From Kurthia senegalensis (GTDB lineage Bacteria; Bacillota; Bacilli; Bacillales_A; Planococcaceae), in NCBI RefSeq assembly GCF_000285595.1, contig NZ_HE611069.1:101191-148440 (forward strand): a stretch of DNA of 47,250 nt, written 5' to 3'. The notes beneath the pieces were generated by a model that worked only from the letters and a program-made list of their open reading frames with translations, was not told where the DNA came from and searched no databases. The number at the start of each line of letters is the position of its first letter. The stretch's first letter is position 1. This document shows, piece after piece, positions 9,098-15,915 of the stretch. The position numbers were made by a program, and so were the translations under genes.

Positions 9098-9235
9098 CTC
9101 CTTACGAACGCTTACGAGGTTAGCTGTCGGATTCAGACCATAAGTAGCCTTACCATTTATCAATGGATTCACCCCAAGAAGCAATGCTTCACAAAATTGG
9201 TTCCCCCGCGTTTTCACTTCAGCGATTTAGAAACG
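9098..9235 (-). ncRNA. c-di-AMP riboswitch (ydaO-yuaA type)
   Basis: Read on the minus strand the leader contains the conserved blocks of the ydaO-yuaA class in the right order: AAATCGCTGAAGTG, CGGGGGAACCAAT, TTGGGGTGAATCC, TGGTAAGGCTA, GGTCTGAATCCGACAGC and TAACCTCGTAAGCG. This class binds two c-di-AMP molecules and turns genes off by terminator formation when the messenger is abundant. Here it precedes a KimA-type potassium importer, the classic target. A terminator follows at 9061-9096 and a sigma-A promoter lies upstream at 9253-9281. Confidence 0.92.
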
Positions 9236-9252
9236 ATTTGAAATTTGTAGTT

Positions 9253-9281
9253 ATTCTACTCCGGTGAATAGCCTGTGTAAA
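9253..9281 (-). promoter_or_regulatory. Sigma-A promoter of the riboswitch-kimA transcript
   Basis: TTTACA (9276-9281), 17-bp spacer, TAGAAT (9253-9258) on the minus strand. The predicted start site near 9246 lies just before the riboswitch aptamer, as expected. Confidence 0.65.
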
Positions 9282-9456
9282 TGTATCCAATGAACTATCT
9301 TTTCAGCAAATCATGAATCGTTAGAGCGGCTAGAACAATCCGTAAATGAAAAAAGAGTGGGCTAGGAAACTGATTTACGAAAGGACACTTCTTTTAAGCT
9401 GTATTTAACGAACGGTCCCCCCGTGTATGGCGTGGAACGATTCAATTTTATCCATC
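9282..9456. other. Intergenic stretch without recognised gene
   Basis: Between the kimA promoter and the terminator of the next gene. I see only very short frames on either strand (for example 20 codons from an ATG on the plus strand near 9347) with no ribosome-binding site, and no hairpin of note. Confidence 0.5.
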
Positions 9457-9498
9457 AAAAAACACGTCCAAATATTTTATACATTTGGACGTGTTTTT
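9457..9498 (-). terminator. Terminator after the secreted-protein gene
   Basis: Perfect stem AAAAACACGTCCAAA with its complement, T run on the minus strand, just after the stop codon of the frameshifted secreted-protein gene. Confidence 0.8.
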
Positions 9499-9531
9499 TC
9501 TTATTGACTACGATTTTGACATAGTCTCTTG

Positions 9532-10226
9532 TTATTTCATTGATGTAGCAATTTGTAATAACGTCATCGGTTTTTGAACAGAGCTAAGTTGAATAATTTG
9601 TTGATCACGTTGTAATACGAGACGGTGATTTTTACCGACTGCATCTAATTGAATAGCTCCGTATTGTTTCGGAACAGGTAAACTTTTTTTATCCAAATAT
9701 GCGACCGTCGTTTTCGCTAATGCGACACCTTGGTCTTGTTTATTCGTATAACTGTGTGTCGTCAATGCCCAACGTCCTTCATTCCAAGACGTATACAACT
9801 GTCCCGCACCTGCATCTTGGTACGCTTCAATTTGAGCTGTCAGTTTTTGTTTTTGACCACTTTTTTTCGTGAATTTTATATAGCCTACTTCATCTTTCGC
9901 TTTAGAAAATGTATTGTAATTTTTTATTTGAAGTTTTGCGATTACTTTTTTAGGTGTTTTTGAAAGTGCTTTTGTATTCACACCGAGTTTCTTTTTCGCT
10001 TCATAATACGTAATCACTTCACCATTTTTTATTTTTTCGTTTGTGCAGTTAAGTAGTAACCCTTTGAAACGGGAACATTTGTCGGCAATTGGAAATGAAG
10101 CGGTGTTTGAATTGTTTGCTCCAATTGCTCATTAATGGATACGTTTTTTGCATTAGCGGACGGCGCAATTGTGATAGCCATCAAGCTTATAATAATAGGA
10201 AAAGCAAACTTATAAGTTTTTTTCAT
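9532..10226 (-). pseudogene. Secreted protein of unknown function, frameshifted
   Basis: Two adjoining frames give one protein if a single base is added to the A6 run at 10032-10037. The first part (start 10226 behind AGGAGGTAATTGAG) has a signal peptide, KKTYKFAFPIIISLMAITIAPSANA, then reads to ...YYLTAQTKK and a TAA at 10029-10031. The second part continues as IKNGEVITYYEAKKKLGV... to 9532, so the intact product would have 231 residues. No conserved domain is recognised; the mature part is rich in Lys, Gln and Thr and seems soluble. The join is natural and has only one base missing, so a sequencing error is as likely as true loss. It has its own terminator. Confidence 0.7.
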
Positions 10227-10318
10227 CTCAATTACCTCCTGTTTAGTTAAGAAACTTCTCTTACTCATAAAATTTCCTTTATGTGTGCATTTAAAACGTA
10301 TCTTCCCGAAAACACATC

Positions 10319-10357
10319 AAAAGGCATCTTTTCTAGTAGTAGAAAAGATGCCTTTTA
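10319..10357 (-). terminator. Terminator of the DNA glycosylase gene
   Basis: Stem AAAAGGCATCTTTTCTA and complement with a short loop, ending in T residues on the minus strand, directly after the glycosylase stop codon. Confidence 0.8.
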
Positions 10358-10358
10358 T

Positions 10359-10865
10359 TTAACCAACATATGTTGTTAACGTCGACCAACTTTGAACTTT
10401 CTCTTCGAAACTTTTTACATTTTTTCCCGGAATAGGACTCGTAGATGGCATTTTATAATACGCTCTATTTTCTAACGTTTCTAAGCCAATTTTCTTCTTA
10501 AATACATCGAATGCCTTCCCACCATTAAAAACAATCGCTTCAATTTGTGGATACGTTTCGAAAAATAAATGGAAATCATTCGGAATTTCGTTATGTATGT
10601 TCGCATCTAAACTACCTTCTCGCTCACAAGTAGCAATTGAATCCCACAAACCAATTTGATGTTCAAGCAACCATGCCAATCTCTCGTCGTATTGATTAGG
10701 TACAGGTTCTTCAAAAAGTTCTCCAATAATTCGCCAAAAATGATTGCGTGGATTTCCATAATATTGTTGTTTTTCTAGTGATTGCTTTCCTGGCATAGAC
10801 CCGACGACCATTACTTTCGTTTGTCTGTTTACGACAGGATGTAATACGTTTTCAATCATTTTCAT
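10359..10865 (-). CDS. DNA-deoxyinosine (hypoxanthine) glycosylase, UDG superfamily
   Basis: A 168-residue member of the uracil-DNA glycosylase fold. VVGSMPGKQSLEKQQYYGNPRNHFWRII near the N-terminus is the signature of the hypoxanthine-DNA glycosylase branch (family 6), which removes deaminated adenine from DNA. The next conserved stretch, LLEHQIGLWDSIATCEREGSLDANI, and the C-terminal SPIPGKN (residues around 145) also match. Two ATG codons six bases apart can start the protein; AGAGAGG lies just upstream, better spaced for the second (10859). The gene stands alone with its own terminator. Confidence 0.8.
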   Translation of the reverse strand: MKMIENVLHPVVNRQTKVMVVGSMPGKQSLEKQQYYGNPRNHFWRIIGELFEEPVPNQYDERLAWLLEHQIGLWDSIATCEREGSLDANIHNEIPNDFHLFFETYPQIEAIVFNGGKAFDVFKKKIGLETLENRAYYKMPSTSPIPGKNVKSFEEKVQSWSTLTTYVG

Positions 10866-10927
10866 TTATCCTCTCTTCATGGAAATTAATTATACATACC
10901 CTATATATCGGCAAGTTATCCACAAAA

Positions 10928-10966
10928 TAAAAAGGACCGGCTCGAATTTATTTTCAAGTCAGTCCT
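10928..10966 (-). terminator. Terminator of the GNAT gene at 11 kb
   Basis: A 14-bp stem with two G-T pairs (AGGACTGACTTGAA / TTCGAGCCGGTCCT) followed by TTTTTATTTT on the minus strand. Confidence 0.75.
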
Positions 10967-10992
10967 ATCTACTATTTGCGGTATCGTCCATG

Positions 10993-11481
10993 TTAAATCG
11001 CCACCTGTTGTTTTATTTTGTAATGCATTACAATAACTTCGCCTTTTGCACCCATCGTGCGAACACCTTCATCGATAAATCCAACTGCATGGTACAAGCC
11101 TTGCGCTGCTGTGTTGAAAATATTGACGACTAATACGATCTCATTTTTTTGAGGAAAATGCTCTGTTACAAAGTCAGGTAACATTTGCATAACACGCTTC
11201 GCATAACCTTTTCCTTGATGATGAAAGTCCGTCGATACGGCACGTAATAAAATGGCGTTTTCATTATCTGAATATAATTTACGACCTTGATCGCCATCTA
11301 ACATTAAAAAATTTGTAATCTCGCCTTCGTCCGTCGCAATTAGCGGGTAGCGATATGGGTCATTTTGAGCCATTTCTAATGCAACCATTGGGTCTGTCGT
11401 AAAGTGTAGTTGTTCCTCTGTTAATGTGTAGTTCTGAAGCATTTCACGATGCTCTAGTTCAGTGTAAAAATGTAGTTTCAT
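10993..11481 (-). CDS. GNAT-family N-acetyltransferase
   Basis: A 162-residue acetyltransferase. The acetyl-CoA site is LLRAVSTDFHHQGKGYAKRVMQ (about residue 83 onward, with the Q/R-x-x-G-x-G/A pattern) and the C-terminal motif is NTAAQGLYHAVGFIDEG. The N-terminal third resembles no specific subfamily I can name, so the substrate is unknown. The start has GGGAGC upstream and a good sigma-A promoter is present. It is transcribed alone. Confidence 0.83.
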   Translation of the reverse strand: MKLHFYTELEHREMLQNYTLTEEQLHFTTDPMVALEMAQNDPYRYPLIATDEGEITNFLMLDGDQGRKLYSDNENAILLRAVSTDFHHQGKGYAKRVMQMLPDFVTEHFPQKNEIVLVVNIFNTAAQGLYHAVGFIDEGVRTMGAKGEVIVMHYKIKQQVAI

Positions 11482-11512
11482 TTCTTGCTCCCTTCGAGTG
11501 TCAGTAAGACTA

Positions 11513-11541
11513 ATTTTAACGACTTAAATCGTACTTTTCAA
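11513..11541 (-). promoter_or_regulatory. Sigma-A promoter of the GNAT gene
   Basis: TTGAAA (11536-11541), 17-bp spacer, TAAAAT (11513-11518) on the minus strand, 32 bp before the start codon. Confidence 0.65.
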
Positions 11542-11712
11542 CAGAAAATTGTTGTCTAATTTGTGTTATCAATTTGCTTAAATTTGACGTAATACGATAT
11601 TTCAAAGTTGTTTTTTGCTAAAAAATAGTGTAGCATATTTCTCCTCATTTTCACCATCTATTTTTCATAAATTTTAGCTATTTTTTTACGTCCATTCCCA
11701 TCATTTTCAAAC

Positions 11713-11766
11713 AAAAAAAAACTTCTTTTCCCTCAAAGAAATCTGTTGAGCGAAAAGAAGTTTTTT
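11713..11766 (-). terminator. Terminator after the small-protein pair
   Basis: AAAACTTCTTTTC pairs with GAAAAGAAGTTTT around a 20-base loop; T run on the minus strand. It lies 25 bp after the 94-residue frame. Confidence 0.7.
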
Positions 11767-11788
11767 ATGTTTATAAAACTGTGCTTAC

Positions 11789-12165
11789 TTATAAGAAACG
11801 TGCATCTACGACTTTATCTTCAGCACCTAAATTAGTCACCATTGTGTTAAAAGCTTCTACAGCTTCTTCAAATAAAGCTTTCGATTGCTTGCTTTCAACT
11901 TCTGCTGGTTGTTTAACACGAAGAGGTGTATACGGTTCATTAAATTGTTGTACTTTTGCTTGGAAAGCTTGTACCGCATCGTTTTCGTTAATGTTTGGAT
12001 CCATGTATGTGTAGACGTCAAAAGAATGGAAATTTGCGAAAAAGCGTGTGTAATCATCCGATGCTTTATTCATTTTTTATTTGAAAAATTCCATAAACCG
12101 TTCATTGATTTTAATACGTTTAAACCTTGCGTTACAACCATCTCAACTGCTTGAGCATTTGCCAT
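11789..12165 (-). pseudogene. Unknown small cytoplasmic protein, probably one 125-residue gene split by a frameshift
   Basis: A 31-codon frame starts at 12165 behind a near-perfect AGGAGG and ends in TGA at 12070-12072; a 94-codon frame starts at the overlapping ATG (12073) and runs to 11789. The overlap sits in an A6 run (12073-12078 as T6 on the plus strand). Adding one A fuses them into one 125-residue protein that begins MANAQAVEMVV and contains a helical, acidic, Gln/Glu/Lys-rich body. The second frame has no ribosome-binding site of its own. Either it is one gene with a homopolymer indel, or a translationally coupled pair. I do not recognise the family. Confidence 0.55.
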
Positions 12166-12179
12166 TGTATCCGCCTCCT

Positions 12180-12202
12180 ATATAAATTTCATCCATTTAT
12201 AT
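12180..12202. repeat. Inverted repeat upstream of the small-protein gene
   Basis: A perfect 8-bp inverted repeat, ATATAAAT - 7 bp - ATTTATAT, straddling the CDF stop codon and ending just before the ribosome-binding site of the small gene. It could be an operator; no known consensus matches well. Confidence 0.4.
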
Positions 12203-13075
12203 TGTAGCATAATCCGCCGGTTCTATATGCACAAGCGTCACCGCAAATGAATTATATTCGTGAACAACTGACTCGATCACTTCTGTAATATGATGACTTT
12301 GTACGACGTCCATTTTCGGATTTACCGTAATCGTCACGTCTAAAAACATCATGTTACCAGACATACGACCTTTCGTATCTTTTACAAAAATAACACCGTC
12401 TACTTCTTGAATGAGCGCTTCGATTTCTTTTAATTCATGCTCATCAAAACCGTCCGTCAACGTATGCACAGCTTCAACAAAAATCTCATAAGCTGTTTTA
12501 ATAATAATGAATCCGACAATAACCGCTGTAATCGAGTCAATAACTGGGAAGCCGATAATTGCCGCTAAAATACCGATGGCTGTCCCGATACTCACAATTG
12601 CATCCGAACGATTATCGTACGCAGCCGCTTTTACAGCAGAACTTTTAATACGTTTCGCTAAACGAATATTGTACATGTAAACGAAATACATCACAATCCC
12701 ACAAAAAATCGCAACGATCGCTGTTAGTAAAGAAGGGGCTTCCGCTTTCCCTTCGATGAAACTTTTTGCTGCATTAAACACGACTTGTAATCCGACAACT
12801 GCCATAATAAATGAAGCAATCAAGGAAGAAACTGTCTCCGCACGTAAATGACCATAGTGGTGATCTTCATCTGGCGGACGTTGTGAAATACGCAATCCTA
12901 CTAGAACTGCAACAGATGCGATAATATCTGTCGTATTGTTTAAACCATCGGCCTTTAAAGCTTCTGATGTTCCGATAAATCCAATTGTTAGTTTTAATGC
13001 ACTTAAGAAGAGATACGTAAAAATACTAACCCAAGCACCTTTTTCCCCTTCACGTAAGTTTTTATATACGTCCAA
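12197..13075 (-). CDS. Cation diffusion facilitator (CDF) metal exporter
   Basis: A 292-residue CDF transporter that exports divalent metals such as Zn2+, Mn2+ or Fe2+ in exchange for protons. Six membrane helices are visible; metal ligands sit in DGLNNTTD (helix 2) and AYDNRSD (helix 5), and DEDHHYGHLRAE follows helix 2 as in the family. The C-terminal cytoplasmic domain (about the last 90 residues) has the usual His/Asp positions. I place the start at the TTG at 13075 behind GGAGGAGG. The longer frame to 13165 reads through the serC terminator hairpin and is not a real N-terminus. The first metal site pattern N-x3-D (helix 2) and D-x3-D (helix 5) suggests Mn/Fe rather than a strict Zn type, with low certainty. 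Confidence 0.85.
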   Translation of the reverse strand: MDVYKNLREGEKGAWVSIFTYLFLSALKLTIGFIGTSEALKADGLNNTTDIIASVAVLVGLRISQRPPDEDHHYGHLRAETVSSLIASFIMAVVGLQVVFNAAKSFIEGKAEAPSLLTAIVAIFCGIVMYFVYMYNIRLAKRIKSSAVKAAAYDNRSDAIVSIGTAIGILAAIIGFPVIDSITAVIVGFIIIKTAYEIFVEAVHTLTDGFDEHELKEIEALIQEVDGVIFVKDTKGRMSGNMMFLDVTITVNPKMDVVQSHHITEVIESVVHEYNSFAVTLVHIEPADYATI

Positions 13076-13103
13076 AAAGTTTCCCTCCTCCAAAAATCTT
13101 AAA

Positions 13104-13145
13104 AACGACAAAAACGACGTAGAGCGAAATCGCTCTACGTCGTTT
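13104..13145 (-). terminator. Terminator of serC
   Basis: A perfect stem AAACGACGTAGAGCGA with its complement and TTTTTGTCGTTTTT on the minus strand. It lies between serC and the CDF gene. Confidence 0.85.
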
Positions 13146-13219
13146 ATATATTGGCTTGCATTCATCTACATTTTTTAGACTTTCACTAGTATATCAAAAA
13201 TACAATTTGGATGAAAGGA

Positions 13220-14315
13220 TTAATGTTTCGCTTGGAAATCTTTCATAAATGTCGCTAACGCTTCACACGTTTCTACAGGTACGGCATTGTATGTAGATGC
13301 ACGACATCCTCCGACTGAACGGTGACCGCCTAGTCCTACAAAACCTGCTTCTTTCGCTTCCGCTAAAAAATTGTTTTTCTAAATCTTCATCTGCAACGCG
13401 GAACGTAATATTCATAAGTGAGCGGCTATCTTCTACTGCATGCCCTATATAGAAACCTTCGCTACGATCAATCACATTGTAAATGAGCGCTGCCTTTTCT
13501 TTATTACGTTTCGCAATTGCCTCTACGCCACCTTGCGCTTCAACCCACTTCAACACTTCACCTAACATGTAAATGCCGAAAGTTGGCGGCGTGTTGTAAA
13601 GTGAATTTTTTTCTGCGTGTGTTTTATATTTCAACATCGTTGGAATGTTGTCTGCTGCTGTTTCAAGGAAATCTTTACGTATGATGACAACCGTTACGCC
13701 TGAAGGGCCGAGATTTTTTTGGGCACCTGCATAAATCATCGCAAACTTAGAAATGTCTACGGGACGAGATAAAATATCACTCGACATATCCGCTATAAGT
13801 GGCACATCTCCCGTATCAGGGAAGTCTGCCCACTCCGTACCGAAAATCGTATTATTCGATGTAATATGTACGTATGCATCTTCTTTGCTGAATGTTAACT
13901 CATCGAAAGTAGGAATATTTTTATAGTTGTTGTCTTTAGAACTTGCAATAATTTTTGCATCGCCTAAAAGTTTCGCTTCTTTAAAAGCTTTTTCAGACCA
14001 AGAACCTGTTTGTACGTAACTTGCTGTTTGACCTTCTTTTAAAAAGTTCATCGCAAGCATCGTGAACTGTAAGCTCGCCCCACCTTGTAAAAAGAGAACT
14101 TCATAATTATCAGGTATAGCGAATAATTTTTTAAGGCGTGCGATTGCTTCTGTGTGTACTTCGTCATATTCTTTACTACGATGACTCATCTCCATTACAG
14201 ACATGCCAGCACCTTTGAAATCTACTAACTCTTCTTGAGCTTTTTGTAGTACTTCAAGCGGTAATGCTGATGGACCTGCATTTAAGTTATAAGCGCGTTT
14301 AACAGTTGTCGTCAA
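13220..14315 (-). pseudogene. serC: Phosphoserine aminotransferase, frameshifted near the C-terminus
   Basis: SerC converts 3-phosphohydroxypyruvate and glutamate to phosphoserine in serine synthesis and acts also in pyridoxal phosphate synthesis. The N-terminus YNLNAGPSALP and the PLP lysine region IYAGAQKNLGPSGVT are clear. After ...ADEDLEKQF the frame is lost at a T6 run (13365-13370, A6 on the plus strand). Removing one base restores LAEAKEAGFVGLGGHRSVGG and CRASTYNAVPVETCEAL, the conserved C-terminus, ending at 13220 for 364 residues, the usual family length. Start is TTG (14315) behind AAGGAGTG. The rest of the gene shows no decay, so an assembly error is likely; if real, the strain would need serine. 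Confidence 0.85.
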
Positions 14316-14538
14316 TGTAATACACTCCTTGTGGATTATTTATTGTTCCCCATTCTACTCTATTTTCTGTATTTTTTGAAGGTTTTGACGAATATTCATC
14401 TAAAATTGTAATATTATTCTGAAAAATACAACGAAAACAAGAATATTATCGTAATTTCTCCGTCTAATTATCGTAAATTCAATTATTCTTCATTTTTTAT
14501 TAAATCGTCATTTTTTCAAATTGTCCTCTTCAAAAACA

Positions 14539-14575
14539 CAAAAAAGGAAGCCACTGATCGTAACTTCCTTTTTAA
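14539..14575 (-). terminator. Terminator of the FMN reductase gene
   Basis: AAAAAGGAAG and CTTCCTTTTT arms around a 13-base loop, T run on the minus strand. Confidence 0.65.
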
Positions 14576-14608
14576 GAAAATTCATTTTCATGAATAATTT
14601 ATATGCTA

Positions 14609-15190
14609 TTAGCGAATTGTTTTTAAAGCTGTTGCCCAAGGAATTACTTGGTCTAACATTTGACCAACAGAAGCTGCTTGGACGTCTTTCGGTTTGAAAG
14701 CACCATTTTCGAAATCTGTGAATAATGAAAGGGCTGGGTGTACACGAACATCTGCTACTAATAATTCGCCAAGAATGCCGCGTAAATGTTCAGCTGCGCG
14801 TGCGCCGCCGACTGAACCGTATGATACGATACCAGCTGCTTTGTTGTTCCATTGTGCTTGTAAGTAATCTAATGCATTTTTCAATGCACCTGTGATTGAG
14901 TGGTTGTATTCTTGTACGATGAATACGAAACCGTCTTGTGCACCGATTACTTCAGCCCATGCTTGTGCTCCTGGCGCTTCAGCTGTACCTAATAATGGTA
15001 AGTTATAATCTGCAATATCAATTACTGTATAGTTCGCGTCACCGCGTTTGTCTGCTAGCTCTTTTACCCAAGCGCCCACTTGTGGTGATACGCGTCCTTC
15101 ACGTGTAGATCCTAAAATAATACCAATGTTTAATTCAGTCATGTCATTTCCCTCTGCTTTCTTTTTGAATAATTTATTAAAAATGCTCAT
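14609..15190 (-). CDS. NADPH-dependent FMN reductase family protein
   Basis: A 193-residue flavodoxin-fold oxidoreductase. IGIILGSTREGRVSPQVGAWV at the N-terminus is the FMN phosphate-binding motif, VFIVQEYNHSITGALKNALDYL the flavin-contact segment, and GIVSYGSVGGARAAEHLR the third motif, as in azoreductase/chromate-reductase-like proteins. It would reduce FMN, quinones or azo compounds with NAD(P)H. Two starts are possible; M1 at 15190 has AGAGGT eight bases upstream, while an internal ATG 16 codons later also has a purine-rich site. The short basic N-terminal extension (FNKLFKKK) is unusual for the family. Confidence 0.85.
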   Translation of the reverse strand: MSIFNKLFKKKAEGNDMTELNIGIILGSTREGRVSPQVGAWVKELADKRGDANYTVIDIADYNLPLLGTAEAPGAQAWAEVIGAQDGFVFIVQEYNHSITGALKNALDYLQAQWNNKAAGIVSYGSVGGARAAEHLRGILGELLVADVRVHPALSLFTDFENGAFKPKDVQAASVGQMLDQVIPWATALKTIR

Positions 15191-15216
15191 TTGTTGCTAC
15201 CTCTCATATCTCGAAT

Positions 15217-15757
15217 TCAATTAGTTCGAATTGATTTATCTTGAATTCTAAATAAATAATAACATCTCGAATTCAAGACGTCAACAAAAAAGAAAATGAT
15301 TAAATGAAAAAATGATTCAACCATTTTCACGCCGTAGTTATTTAGGTATTTGTCGTTTGATGTTGTTGCAATGACGAAGAAGTGTTTAAAGAGGTACTGC
15401 TCGTTGATGTTGTATTTGTACAAACTTGAATAATCCGTCGATTCGTCATTTGATAAAGCTAATGCTAACTTTTCATTCACTGCGTCTATTTGACTTTGAA
15501 TTACCGTTAACTGATTTTATGACGCCGCACCCTTTTTCGTGTAATGAATTGTTTTCGCTCCGCTAATAAATCGGACGTTGACGTCGTACTCGTTGAATTA
15601 CTTAATAATGATGCGAAGCTGCTTATACTACTTGAATCTGCTCCAAGTAATGAAAAAGCGTGTTCGTAGTAGCATCTGTTGCATTCGTATTCGACTGACT
15701 ACTGTAGTTTCCTAGTAGTTGTTGCAACGTTGTATTACTTATTGATGAAATAGACAT
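15217..15757 (-). pseudogene. Decayed gene, Ser/Thr/Asn-rich product, unknown
   Basis: The minus strand holds the remains of one gene in three frames. It opens near 15757 with MSISSISNTTLQQLL..., shifts frame at a T5 run, continues as SLLGADSSSISSFASLLSN, shifts again near LLAERK, passes an in-frame TAA and ends as QLTVIQSQIDAVNEKLALALSNDESTDYSSLYKYNINEQ. The Ser/Asn-rich N-terminus and heptad-like C-terminal part look like a surface or appendage-associated protein, but I recognise no family. At least two indels and a stop mean it is truly decayed rather than a single sequencing error. Confidence 0.55.
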
Positions 15758-15841
15758 CCTCTAACGCCTATACTCATATTTCCGCACTGTGTTATTATAC
15801 GTACGCTATGCGTCAGCACTATGTAAAAAGATCATTAAAAT

Positions 15842-15884
15842 AAAACGACTAGCTCTCGATTCATGATCGAAAACTAGTCGTTTA
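15842..15884 (-). terminator. Terminator of the YhgE/Pip gene
   Basis: AAACGACTAG ... CTAGTCGTTT with an inner CGAT/ATCG pairing, followed by TTTTATTTT on the minus strand. Confidence 0.75.
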
Positions 15885-15915
15885 AATCGCTATTTAGAAA
15901 ATTTGCGTAATCATT

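Noticed and set aside
9282-9456. Possible small peptide gene of 20 codons on the plus strand
   Set aside because: No ribosome-binding site and no promoter; it lies in a leader-like A/T-rich region.
13076-13165. N-terminal extension of the CDF protein
   Set aside because: It reads through a perfect terminator hairpin of serC; a strong GGAGGAGG precedes the TTG at 13075.
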